The translations under genes and the position numbers were made by a program. From contig CAWJDQ010000011.1 of the NCBI GenBank assembly GCA_963841695.1, forward strand, positions 186,001-250,000: DNA of 64,000 nt, read 5' to 3'. This document shows positions 29,597-37,662 of the stretch, in pieces. How positions within the stretch are numbered: the first letter of the stretch is position 1; each line of letters opens with the position of its first letter. The notes under the pieces are model-generated. The model saw only the letters and a program-made list of their open reading frames with translations, did no database searches and was not told the DNA's origin. The DNA comes from RYN-230 sp963841695. GTDB taxonomy: Bacteria > Actinomycetota > Actinomycetes > Streptosporangiales > Streptosporangiaceae.

Positions 29597-30229
29597 TCAG
29601 GTCCCGTGCGCTCGCGCCGGCACCGCCTGCTCGGCCTCGCGGCTGGTGATGACCTCGTCGGCGAGGCCGTACCCGACCGCTTCACGGGCGCTGAAGGTCC
29701 TGTTCCGGTCGGTGTCGTTCCTGATCTTCTCCACCGGGTGGCCGGTGTGCCGGCTGAGGATCTCCTCGACGTCCCGCCGCGTCCTGGCCACTTCCTTGGC
29801 CTGCACGGCCAGGTCGGGCAGGGCCCCCTGAGCCTGGCTCGACGGCTGGTGCAGCAGCACCTTCGCGTGCCGCAGCACAGCCCGCCGCCCTGGCGCGCCC
29901 GCGGCCAGCAGCACGGCCGCCGCCGAGGACGCCTGGCCCATGCAGATGGTCGCGACATCCGGGCGGATGTACTGCATCGTGTCGTAGATCGCCGTCAGGG
30001 CACTGTAGGAGCCGCCGGGGGAGTTGATGTAGAGGCTGATCTCCAGGTCCGGGCTGGCCGCCTCCAGGTGAAGCAGCTGGGCCATGATCACGTTGGCCAC
30101 CCCGTCGTCGATCTCGGTGCCCAGGAAGACGATGCGCTCGGACAGCAGCCGGGAATAGATGTCGAACGCCCGCTCGCCGGCCGGGGTCCGCTCGACCACG
30201 GTGGGGATTGTGTACTGGCCCATGGTCAC
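29597..30229 (-). CDS. clpP: ATP-dependent Clp protease proteolytic subunit (second of a pair)
   Basis: A 210-residue ClpP serine peptidase subunit. The catalytic Ser is in GQASSAAAVLL, His in KVLLHQPSS and Asp in the DTDRNRTFSAREAVGYGLAD region. The Gly-rich strand reads LYINSPGGSYSAL. The GTG at 30229 overlaps the stop of the upstream clpP (GTGA); an ATG two codons in is also possible. ClpP pairs form mixed two-ring complexes with AAA+ partners. Because no tig or clpX gene is adjacent and a PopR/ClgR-like regulator is, this pair resembles the accessory clpP3-clpP4 operon of Streptomyces and not the housekeeping pair; that assignment is inferred. Confidence 0.93.
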   Translation of the reverse strand: MTMGQYTIPTVVERTPAGERAFDIYSRLLSERIVFLGTEIDDGVANVIMAQLLHLEAASPDLEISLYINSPGGSYSALTAIYDTMQYIRPDVATICMGQASSAAAVLLAAGAPGRRAVLRHAKVLLHQPSSQAQGALPDLAVQAKEVARTRRDVEEILSRHTGHPVEKIRNDTDRNRTFSAREAVGYGLADEVITSREAEQAVPARAHGT

Positions 30230-30846
30230 AGCCCCGCCTTCCGGCCGGCCACGGCGGGCCGCACGTCATCGAGGCGCTCCACGATGTGATCGACGATCCC
30301 GTAGTCCCGGGCCTCCCCGGCGCTGAACCAGCGGTCGCGCAGGCTGTCCTGCTCGACCCGCTCCCGCGGCTGCCCGGTGTGCTCCGAGATCAGCCTGATC
30401 ATCGTGGCGCCGGTCCGGCTGAGCTGCTCGGCGTAGATCTCGATGTCCGCCGCGGTGCCGCCGAAACCGGCGGAGCCCTGGTGCATCAGCACCTGGGCGT
30501 GCGGCAGGCTGAACCGCTTGCCCGCGGTCCCGGCGCACAGCAGGAACTGGGCCATGCTCCCGGCCAGCCCCATGGCCAGCGTGCTGACGTCGTTGGGGAT
30601 CAGCCGCATCGTGTCGTAGATGGCCAGGCCGGCGCTGACCGAGCCGCCCGGCGAGTTGATGTACAGGCTGATGTCGCTGCGCGGGTCCTCCGCCGACAGC
30701 AGCAGCAGCTGCGCGCACAGCCGGTTGGCCACCTGGTCGTCGACCTCGGTGCCGAGCACGATGATCCGCTGGAACAGCAGCCGGCTGGCCAGCTGCTCAT
30801 CCAGGGTCACGGCGGCGGGGGGCGCTTCAGCCACGGCAAGCTTCAT
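30226..30846 (-). CDS. clpP: ATP-dependent Clp protease proteolytic subunit (first of a pair)
   Basis: A 206-residue ClpP with Ser in MGLAGSMAQFLL, His in QVLMHQGSAGFGG and the acidic residue in the DRWFSAGEARDYGIVDHI segment, so the triad is intact. SLYINSPGGSVSAGLAIYDTM is the typical handle-side sequence. The ATG at 30846 has GGGAG five bases upstream and is preferred to an open extension of 45 bases. It leads the operon clpP-clpP-SnoaL. Two tandem 15 bp dyads lie 83-118 bp upstream of the start codon and are likely the activator sites. Confidence 0.93.
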   Translation of the reverse strand: MKLAVAEAPPAAVTLDEQLASRLLFQRIIVLGTEVDDQVANRLCAQLLLLSAEDPRSDISLYINSPGGSVSAGLAIYDTMRLIPNDVSTLAMGLAGSMAQFLLCAGTAGKRFSLPHAQVLMHQGSAGFGGTAADIEIYAEQLSRTGATMIRLISEHTGQPRERVEQDSLRDRWFSAGEARDYGIVDHIVERLDDVRPAVAGRKAGL

Positions 30847-30927
30847 GATCTCCCTGCTCTCAGTCGGGCCCGCGGATCCCGGGCGCACCACCCACCCTGG
30901 GCCGCCCGGCCCGGCCCGGCCAGGGCA

Positions 30928-30964
30928 ATCTGCTGGCGGCAGAGCGGCTCTGCTGACAGCAGAT
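30928..30964 (-). promoter_or_regulatory. two tandem TCTGC-N5-GCAGA dyads upstream of the clpP pair (candidate PopR sites)
   Basis: Site one is TCTGC at 30929-30933 and GCAGA at 30939-30943; site two is TCTGC at 30949-30953 and GCAGA at 30959-30963. The sites are exactly 20 bp apart, about two helical turns, so bound dimers would lie on one face. From memory, PopR of S. lividans binds palindromes of the form TTCTGCC-N3-GGCAGAA, which contain this core. The outer and inner arms can also fold into one 37 bp hairpin. Confidence 0.7.
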
Positions 30965-31055
30965 GCCCAGGGCGCAGCACTGGGCTGGCCCGCCGTTCGT
31001 TGGCAGGATGAAAGGACAAGGCCCGGGCCCGGGCCGCGGCGGGCAGGGAGGCCAG

Positions 31056-32159
31056 ATGGGCACGGAGACGGACCTCACCGTGCGCGACGTGACCGTGCGG
31101 CTCGTGGTGGTCCCGTTCCGCCGGCCGCTGGCCACCAAGGTGGGGCACTTCGCCCAGTGGCCCTTGCTGCTCATCGACGTGGCCACGGAGCAGGGCCTGA
31201 CCGGCCGCTCCTACCTCGCGCCCTACCTGGCCAGCGCCGCCGCCGGGCTGCACACCGTCCTGCATGAGCTGGGCGAGGACCTGCGCGGCCAGCCGGCCGC
31301 GCCCGGCCAGGCCTTCACCAGGGCGCGGAGCTGGTTCGCCCTGGCCGGGTACCAGGGCCTGGCCCTGGCGGCAGTGTCCGGCCTGGACATGGCGCTGTGG
31401 GACGCGCTGGCCCAGGCGGCCGGGCTGCCGCTGGCCCGGCTGCTCGGCGGCACCCTGGAGCCGGTCCCGGCGTACAACAGCAACGGCCTGGGCCTCATCC
31501 CGCCCGGCGCGGCCGCCGAGGAGGCGCTGGAACTGCTGGCCGAGGGCGGGTTCACCGCGCTGAAGGTCCGGGTGGGGCGGGACCGCGCCGCCGACGACCT
31601 GGCGGCGGTCCGCCAGGTCCGGGCCGCGGTGGGCGACGGGGTCACCCTGGTCGCCGACTACAACCAGGGGCTGGCCCTCGGCGACGCGCTGGAGCGCTGC
31701 CGCGCGCTCGACGCGGAGGGCCTGACCTGGATCGAGGAGCCGCTGCGCTACGACGACCTGGAGGGGCACGCCCGGATCGCCCGCGACATCAGCACCCCGG
31801 TCATGCTGGGCGAGAACTTCTACGGCCCGAGGGCCATGCACGACGCCATCCGGGCGCAGGCGTGTGACCTGGTCATGCCGGACCTGATGCGGATCGGCGG
31901 GGTCACCGGCTGGCTGCAGGCCGCCGCGGTCGCCGACGTGGCCGGCCTGCCCCTGTCCTCCCACCTGTACCCGGAGGTCAGCGCGCACCTGATGCGGGTC
32001 ACCCCGACCCGGCACTGGCTGGAATGGCAGGACTGGGCCGATCCGGTGCTGGCCCGCCCGTTCGAGGTCCGCGACGGAACCGTGCTCGTGCCTGAGGTGC
32101 CCGGCAACGGGCTGGACTGGGACGAGCACGCCGTCACCCATTACCTGGCGGCCGACTGA
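31056..32159 (+). CDS. mandelate racemase/muconate-lactonizing-type enolase-superfamily enzyme
   Basis: A 367-residue enolase-superfamily protein with an N-terminal capping domain and a C-terminal barrel. Barrel residues: base Lys in FTALKVRVGRD, metal ligands Asp in VADYNQG, Glu in WIEEPL and Glu in MLGENFYG, and a His in PLSSHLYPEVSAHL that corresponds to the His of mandelate racemase. That set supports the mandelate racemase subgroup, abstracting a proton next to a carboxylate. The ATG at 31056 has GGAGG upstream. It converges with the cyclase-family gene and borders the catabolic block, so an aromatic hydroxy acid or sugar acid is a plausible substrate; neither is shown. Confidence 0.87.
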   Translation: MGTETDLTVRDVTVRLVVVPFRRPLATKVGHFAQWPLLLIDVATEQGLTGRSYLAPYLASAAAGLHTVLHELGEDLRGQPAAPGQAFTRARSWFALAGYQGLALAAVSGLDMALWDALAQAAGLPLARLLGGTLEPVPAYNSNGLGLIPPGAAAEEALELLAEGGFTALKVRVGRDRAADDLAAVRQVRAAVGDGVTLVADYNQGLALGDALERCRALDAEGLTWIEEPLRYDDLEGHARIARDISTPVMLGENFYGPRAMHDAIRAQACDLVMPDLMRIGGVTGWLQAAAVADVAGLPLSSHLYPEVSAHLMRVTPTRHWLEWQDWADPVLARPFEVRDGTVLVPEVPGNGLDWDEHAVTHYLAAD

Positions 32160-32177
32160 CCGGCCCGGCCGGGTGGC

Positions 32178-33092
32178 CTACCCCGGCAGCCGGGCGAACG
32201 CGCGGACCGGGATCGTGCCGAATCCCTCGATGCGCAGCGGCGCCGCGGTGAACCAGGCGCCGGCCGGCGGCAGCTGCCCGAGGCCGGTCAGGTGCTCGAC
32301 CACCGGGATCCCGGCCGCGAGCAGCAGCGAATGCGCGGGGCGCCGCCCATCCGCGACGTCGTCGATGTTGACCGAGTCGATGCCGACCAGCGCGGGCTCG
32401 TGCCCGGCCAGCCAGGCGGCCCCGGCCGCGGTGAGGAAGTGGGCGCCCTCGGCGTAGGCCGGCGAGCCGAACCGGGCGTCGTCGCCGGTGTGCAGCAGCA
32501 CCGCCGCGCCGCGCACATCGAGCGCGGCCAGCGCGCCCACGTCGATGCCCTGCTGCCGCGTTCCCGTCACCCGGACCACCACGGCCGGCAGGTCGGCGGT
32601 CCGTTCCAGCGGGACCCCGGCCAGGTCGGCACCGCCCGCGTAGCGGTGGTAGGGCGAGTCGAGATAGGTCCCCGTGTTGCCGACCAGGCTGATCCGGCCG
32701 ATCGCGAACTCAGTACCGGGAGAGTAGTGGGCGCGCGAGGCTTCCCGGGTCAGGTGCGGGGTGATCTCCGGCCCGGGCAGCCCGGGATAAGTGACCATCC
32801 CGGCCCGGATCACGTGGCTGAGTTCGGCCAGCGTCCCGGTCCGCGATGGCCGCCTGGCAGTCTGGTCCGAGGGGCCGCCCCGGGTGCCCTTGTGCGGCTC
32901 GGCGAAGACCTCCACGTTGCTGAGGCTGACGGACTCCGTCATCAGCAGGCCGAGTGAGGCGACGAGCAGCCCGGCGATCCCCGCCTCGCCGATACCGGGC
33001 TCCGGGACATCCACCCGGAAACCGCGGACGTCCAGGCCGCCGCCGTTGGCGAACGACACGCTGGCATCGAAGGAGGCCCGGTAGTCAGTCAC
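32178..33092 (-). CDS. cyclase-family hydrolase (kynurenine formamidase-like) with an N-terminal extra domain
   Basis: A 304-residue protein. The C-terminal part from about residue 85 is the cyclase/arylformamidase fold: LAELSHVIRAGMVTYPGLPGP, then NTGTYLDSPYHRYAGG, then GVRGAAVLLHTGDD-like and ALVGIDSVNID. In kynurenine formamidases the motif is HxGTHxDxPxH; here two of the metal-binding His are Asn and Tyr, so metal use or chemistry may differ. The first 75 residues (containing FANGGGLDVRGFRVDVPE and FAEPHKGTRGGP) form a separate module that I cannot name. The GTG at 33092 overlaps the LLM oxidoreductase stop by eight bases, so the two are co-translated. Confidence 0.82.
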   Translation of the reverse strand: MTDYRASFDASVSFANGGGLDVRGFRVDVPEPGIGEAGIAGLLVASLGLLMTESVSLSNVEVFAEPHKGTRGGPSDQTARRPSRTGTLAELSHVIRAGMVTYPGLPGPEITPHLTREASRAHYSPGTEFAIGRISLVGNTGTYLDSPYHRYAGGADLAGVPLERTADLPAVVVRVTGTRQQGIDVGALAALDVRGAAVLLHTGDDARFGSPAYAEGAHFLTAAGAAWLAGHEPALVGIDSVNIDDVADGRRPAHSLLLAAGIPVVEHLTGLGQLPPAGAWFTAAPLRIEGFGTIPVRAFARLPG

Positions 33093-33944
33093 CGCTGAGC
33101 CCCAGCCGTGCGGCGAAGGCCGACATCGCCTCGCGCTGCCCGTCCAGGTCCGGCGACACGGCTGGCACCACGACCCGGGTCACGCCCTGCCCGGCCAGGT
33201 CCTCGGCGTCGGCCGCGGTCATGTCCATCGATTCCCAGCGGGTGTAGTCCAGCGCGGCGGCGTCCCGGCCCGCCTGGCGGGCGGTCTCCCGCATGAGGTC
33301 CACCTGGCTGGCCCGGTCGGCGGCGGTGAGCCCGCCGCCGGGAAAGTATCCGTCGCCCCGCCGGCGGCCCGCCGGGCCGCGGCGCGGCTGGACCCGCCCA
33401 CGTGCACCGGGAGGGTGGTCGCGCCGAGGGGCTTGGGGAAACTGGTCAGGTTCGTGAACGAGAAGAACTCGCCCTCGAAGCTGACGCCTTCCGCGCCGCC
33501 CGCCCACAGCAGGCGCAGGACGTCGATGGCCTCGTCCGCCCGGCGCCCGCGGGTCGCGAAGTCCACGCCCACGGCCTCGGCCTCGCCGGGCAGCACGCCC
33601 AGCCCCACCGTCAGCAGGCGCATGCGGCCCCCGGACAGCACATCGATGGTGGCCAGCTCCTTGGCCAGCACTACCGGCTGGCGGAACGGCAGCAGCAGGA
33701 CACCGGTGCCGAGCAGGATCCGCCGGGTGGAGGCGGCCACGAAGCTCAGCGTGGCGAGCGGGTCGGCCAGCGGCAGGTCGGGCGGGACCGGGTGGGCGCC
33801 CAGCGTGGCGCCGGGGTACAGGGCGATGTGCTCGGGCACGTAGAAGGACTCGAAGCCGCACTCTTCCGCGTGCCTGGCCACCGCGACGATCCGGTCCGGA
33901 TCGGTGCCCAGGGTGGCCGTGTTGTAGATGATCCCGAACTTCAC
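33085..33944 (-). CDS. LLM-class (F420-type) oxidoreductase (one frame break)
   Basis: About 286 residues of the luciferase-like TIM barrel that in actinomycetes mostly uses coenzyme F420. Typical segments: VKFGIIYNTATLG start, EECGFESFYVPEHI, AASTRRILLGTGVLLLPFRQPVVLAKELATIDVLSGGR, and GLGVLPGEAEAVGVDFATRG. The frame changes near 33350 in a G/C-rich stretch; after that the C-terminal half continues (RETARQAGRDAAALDYTR). The GTG at 33944 has GAGAGGA upstream. It lies 127 bp after the IclR gene on the same strand and overlaps the cyclase gene, so all three may be one transcript. Electron carrier and substrate are inferred only by family. Confidence 0.83.
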
Positions 33945-34071
33945 GGCGTCCTCTCGCTTGACGTCGACGGCCCGGCCGCGGGCCGGGAACGGACCGGCCG
34001 TGAGATGCCTGCCGGTGGTCACGAACCTAATGCCCGTACCGGGGTACGCCGCCAGCCACCACGGCGCGTCG

Positions 34072-34869
34072 TCAGGGCGGGCCCAGCGGGCCGGGTGCGG
34101 CCGAGACGGCGCGCGACACCGCCCGCGCGACCGCCACCACGGCGGGCCGGACCGCGGCCGGCTCCAGCCGCTCCGACCGGGTGACCACCGACAGCGCGGC
34201 CACGGTCCCGTGCCGCTGGTCGATGACCGGGCAGGCCACCGACGTCATCGGCTCGGGGTGCCGCCGGGACGCCACGGCCACCCCGTCCCGCCGGACCGCG
34301 GCCAGCTGGGCCCGCAGGTCCCGGCCGGACAGCTGGATGTGCTCCGGCTCCAGGGTCAGGTCACCGGCCAGGATCTCGTCCTGGACCGGCGCGGGCGCGT
34401 GGGCCAGCAGGACCAGCCCGACGCCGGTGGAGTGCAGCGGCATCCGGCCCCCGACCCGGTACAGCACCCGGCCCGCGCCGTGCGCGGACAGCCGCTCGAC
34501 CAGGATGGCCTCGTGGCCGTCGCGCACGGCCAGCAGCACGTGCTGGCCGGTGGCCTGGTGCAGGTCCTCCAGGTAGGGCAGGGCGGTGGCGCGCAGCCCA
34601 TGGCCGCGCGGGGCCAGCGACGCGACTTCCAGCAGGCGCACCCCGATCACGTACTGGCCATCCCCGGTGCGCTCCAGGGCGCCCCACTCGACGAGCTTGC
34701 GGGCCAGCCGCAGGGCACTGGGCTTGGGCAGCCCGGCGCGGGCGCTCAGCGACGTCAGGGACAGTGAGCGGTGGCCGGGGCCGAAGGACCCCAGCATCCG
34801 GAAGGCCCGGTCCAGGACCGGCTCACCGCGCGCGGGGCGCCCCCCGCGGGCCCGGGTACCGTGCGCCAC
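34072..34869 (-). CDS. IclR-family transcriptional regulator
   Basis: A 265-residue IclR protein: winged helix N-terminus (SLTSLSARAGLPKPSALRLARKLVE, about residues 40-65) and a GAF-like effector domain with HVLLAVRDGHEAILVERL, LHSTGVGLVLLAH and AACPVID-type sequence near SVACPVIDQRHG. The GTG at 34869 follows GGAGGA and is preferred to the long open frame upstream. It is divergent from the flavin monooxygenase gene, with a dyad at 34892-34909 between them. IclR proteins commonly control aromatic acid breakdown, which agrees with the enzymes on both sides. Confidence 0.9.
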   Translation of the reverse strand: MAHGTRARGGRPARGEPVLDRAFRMLGSFGPGHRSLSLTSLSARAGLPKPSALRLARKLVEWGALERTGDGQYVIGVRLLEVASLAPRGHGLRATALPYLEDLHQATGQHVLLAVRDGHEAILVERLSAHGAGRVLYRVGGRMPLHSTGVGLVLLAHAPAPVQDEILAGDLTLEPEHIQLSGRDLRAQLAAVRRDGVAVASRRHPEPMTSVACPVIDQRHGTVAALSVVTRSERLEPAAVRPAVVAVARAVSRAVSAAPGPLGPP

Positions 34870-34891
34870 GGCTCCTCCTCCGCTTGTTCCA

Positions 34892-34909
34892 ATCAATGAA
34901 ACCACTGAT
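34892..34909. promoter_or_regulatory. candidate IclR operator
   Basis: An 18 bp imperfect dyad with arms ATCANTG/CANTGAT lies 23 bp upstream of the IclR start and 28 bp upstream of the monooxygenase start. It is in an AT-richer patch. Binding by the adjacent IclR is inferred. Confidence 0.5.
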
Positions 34910-34936
34910 GTACATCCGGGCCCCTGGTGACTGACG

Positions 34937-36550
34937 ATGCATCTCGTGGGGACGACGGGCAGCGCGCGCGGCCGGGAGACGCCGGTCCTGGTGGCCGGGG
35001 GCGGCCCGGCCGGGCTGGCCGCGGCCGCGGAACTGGCCAGCCGCGGCGTGGGCTGCGTGGTGATCGAGCCGCGGGCCGAGGTCTCGCACCGCCGGCCCCG
35101 GGCCAAGACCACCAGCGCGCGGACCATGGAACACCTGCGCCGGTGGGGCGTCGCGGACACGCTGCGCGCCGCCGCCCCGCTGCCGGTCGCCTGGTCGCAG
35201 CGGGTCACGTTCTGCGAGACGCTGCGCGGGCCCCGCGTGACCGACTTCGATGGTGCGTTCGGGCTGGTCACCGGCCGGGACGAACGGTTCGCCGAGGCGG
35301 GCCAGCAGGTTCCGCAGCCAGTCGTGGAGGGGGTGCTGCGCGCCCACGTCCGCGCGCAGCCCGGCGTGGACCTGCGCCTCGGCCACAGCGTGACCGGGCT
35401 GGTCCAGCGGGATGACGGGGTCACGGCCGCGGTGCGGGACGCCAGCGGCGCCGGCTACCAGATCCGCGCCCGCTACGTGATCGGCTGCGACGGCGCCGCC
35501 GGGGTGGTCCGCCCGCAGATCGGGGCCCGGTACGCCGGGCACTCCGACCCCCGGCCTAACTTCAACGTCGTGTTCCGCGCCCCCGCGCTGGACACCCACC
35601 TCGGCCCGGCCGTGCAGTACTGGGTGCTCGGCGCGGCCGTTCCCGGCGTCCTGGGCCGCCTGGACCTGCACGGGACGTGGTGGGCGATCCTGCCCGGGAT
35701 CGACGCCGAGTACGGGGTGGCGCACGCCGCCGAGCTGATCACCGGGCTGGTCGGCGGCCCCGTCGAGCATCAGCTGCTGGCGTCCGATCCGTGGACGGCG
35801 CGGATGCTGGTCGCGGACCGGTTCGCGGACCGGCGGGTGTTCCTGGCCGGGGAGAGCGCGCACCTGAACCCGCCGTGGGGCGGTCACGGGTTCAACACGT
35901 CCGTGGGTGACGCGGTCAACGTGGCGTGGAAGATCGCGGCCGTCGAGCAGGGCTGGGCGCCGTCCGGGCTGCTCGCCAGCTACGAGCCCGAGCGCCGCGG
36001 GGTGATCGAGCAGACCGTGGCCAGCGCGGCGGCGAACATGCGCAGCCTGGCCCCCGACCTGCCGCACGACGGGCAGGCCATCCAGGCCGCGAAACGGTCC
36101 GAATTCCACAGCCTCGGGCTGGTGCTCGGGTACTCCTACGCGGGTTCGCCGGTCATCCAGGCCGGCGCTGGCGGGGCGAGCGCGGGCGGCGCGGCCGGCG
36201 ACGTGAGCACCTTCACGCCTGCTGCCGCGCCTGGCGTCCGGCTGCCGCACGCCTGGCTGCCGGACGGCTCCTCCCTGTTTGACCGGCTCGGGGCCGGGTT
36301 CACGCTGCTCGGGCCGGCCGGGAAGGATGACCCCGGGGTACGGGCGCTGCGGGACCGGGCGCGCGGCCGGGGGATCCCGCTGGCGGTGCTCCGGCCGCCG
36401 CCAGGTTACCCGTGGGGCCAGGAGTTCCTGCTGGTCCGCCCGGATCAGCACATCGCCTGGCGGGCAACCGTGCCCGCGGAGATCGACCTCGATCTGGTCA
36501 CCGGCCGCCGGAGTGGCCTGGCCCGGGAACAGCCGGAGGAGAAGCTGTGA
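34937..36550 (+). CDS. FAD-dependent aromatic hydroxylase (PheA/TfdB/MhpA-type)
   Basis: A 537-residue flavoprotein hydroxylase. The dinucleotide fold is VAGGGPAGLAAAAEL near residue 20; a middle DG region is YVIGCDGAAGVVR; the second FAD motif reads VFLAGESAHLNPPWGGHGFNTSVGD. In most members that motif is GDAAH, so the Asp is replaced by Glu here. The C-terminal 170 residues form the thioredoxin-like domain seen in phenol-hydroxylase-type enzymes. It uses NAD(P)H and O2 to hydroxylate a ring. Its stop overlaps the amidohydrolase start (GTGA). Paired with a ring-cleavage VOC enzyme downstream, it most likely prepares the ring for meta cleavage. Confidence 0.88.
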   Translation: MHLVGTTGSARGRETPVLVAGGGPAGLAAAAELASRGVGCVVIEPRAEVSHRRPRAKTTSARTMEHLRRWGVADTLRAAAPLPVAWSQRVTFCETLRGPRVTDFDGAFGLVTGRDERFAEAGQQVPQPVVEGVLRAHVRAQPGVDLRLGHSVTGLVQRDDGVTAAVRDASGAGYQIRARYVIGCDGAAGVVRPQIGARYAGHSDPRPNFNVVFRAPALDTHLGPAVQYWVLGAAVPGVLGRLDLHGTWWAILPGIDAEYGVAHAAELITGLVGGPVEHQLLASDPWTARMLVADRFADRRVFLAGESAHLNPPWGGHGFNTSVGDAVNVAWKIAAVEQGWAPSGLLASYEPERRGVIEQTVASAAANMRSLAPDLPHDGQAIQAAKRSEFHSLGLVLGYSYAGSPVIQAGAGGASAGGAAGDVSTFTPAAAPGVRLPHAWLPDGSSLFDRLGAGFTLLGPAGKDDPGVRALRDRARGRGIPLAVLRPPPGYPWGQEFLLVRPDQHIAWRATVPAEIDLDLVTGRRSGLAREQPEEKL

Positions 36551-37653
36551 GCAGCACGGACGGGGGACCGGCGCGGACCGCCGTGACGAACGTGCGCGTG
36601 TTCGACGGGCACGGGCTGCGGCCGCCCGGGACCGTGCTCCTCGAAGGGGGCCGGATCGCCACCGTCGGACCCGGCCCGGGCCCCTCCGGCCGCCGCGCCG
36701 TCAACGGGGGCGGCGGCGTGCTGCTGCCGGGACTCATCGACGCGCACGTGCACGTGCGGGACCGGGCCATGCTGGAGCGGCTGGCCGGCTTCGGGGTGAC
36801 GACCGTGCTGGACATGGCGAGCGCCCCGCCCGCCCTGGTAGACCCGCTGCGCGCGGTTCCAGGGCTGCCCGGCCTGCTCAGCGCGGGGACGCCGGCCATC
36901 GCGCCCGGCAGCCTGCACGCCAGCTTCCCGGTCATCGGCGAGCGCGGGCTGGTCAAGGGCCCCGAGCAGGCGGAGGCGTTCGTGGCGGCCCGGGCCGCCG
37001 AGGGCTCGGACTACATCAAGATCATCGTGGGCAGCCCGGGCGCCGACCACGACCAGGCCACGGTGGACGCGCTCGTCGCCGCGGCGCACCGGCACGGGAA
37101 GCTGGCCGTGGCCCACGCGTCGTCCGCCGCGGCGGTGGCGAAGGCCCGGCACGCCGGGGTGGACGTGCTCACCCACGTGCCGCTGGACCAGGCCCTGGAC
37201 GAGGCCGCGGCCGCCCAGCTGGCCGCGGACGGCCCGATCCTCATCCCCACCCTGACCATGATGGAGACCCTCGTCGCCCGGCTCGGGCGGCCGGGCGACA
37301 GCTACCCCGCCGCGCGGGCCAGCGTGGCCGCCGCGTACCGGGCCGGCGTCCCCGTGCTGGCCGGCACGGACGCCAACGCCGACAGCCCGGCCGCCGTCAG
37401 CTACGGCGACAGCCTGCACCACGAGCTGGAACTGCTCACCGGCGCCGGGCTGACCCCCCGCGACGCGCTGCGGGCCGCCACCGTCTTGCCCGCGCGCTAC
37501 TTCGGGCTCGCGGACCGGGGCGTGATCGAACCGGGGCGCCGGGCCGACCTGGTGCTCCTCGACCGGGACCCGCTCCAGGACATCCGGGCCACCCGGTCGA
37601 TCCGCCGCATCTGGTGTGGCGGGACCGAGCATGTTCCACTGACTCAGGGATAA
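36547..37653 (+). CDS. amidohydrolase-superfamily protein (imidazolonepropionase-like)
   Basis: A 368-residue metal-dependent hydrolase of the amidohydrolase 1 group. Metal ligands: DAHVHV near residue 65, Lys in DYIKIIVG (candidate carbamylated Lys), His in LAVAHASS, His in LTHVPLDQ and Asp in VLAGTDANAD. A beta-sandwich made of both termini is suggested by VRVFDGHGL and RRADLVLLDRDPLQD. The GTG at 36547 overlaps the hydroxylase stop, so it is coupled to it. It probably opens an amide, lactam or similar product of the pathway; the actual bond is unknown. Confidence 0.87.
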   Translation: MSSTDGGPARTAVTNVRVFDGHGLRPPGTVLLEGGRIATVGPGPGPSGRRAVNGGGGVLLPGLIDAHVHVRDRAMLERLAGFGVTTVLDMASAPPALVDPLRAVPGLPGLLSAGTPAIAPGSLHASFPVIGERGLVKGPEQAEAFVAARAAEGSDYIKIIVGSPGADHDQATVDALVAAAHRHGKLAVAHASSAAAVAKARHAGVDVLTHVPLDQALDEAAAAQLAADGPILIPTLTMMETLVARLGRPGDSYPAARASVAAAYRAGVPVLAGTDANADSPAAVSYGDSLHHELELLTGAGLTPRDALRAATVLPARYFGLADRGVIEPGRRADLVLLDRDPLQDIRATRSIRRIWCGGTEHVPLTQG

Positions 37654-37662
37654 GGAGGTCCG

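Noticed and set aside
28519..29649. A 376-residue protein starting before and running past the PopR-like regulator
   Set aside because: Its C-terminal half is antisense to the SnoaL-like and clpP genes and has no features. The normal end for the family lies in another frame at 29114.
30928..30964. The clpP upstream palindromes as a terminator
   Set aside because: They lie between divergent genes and have no T-run; spacing fits two protein sites better.
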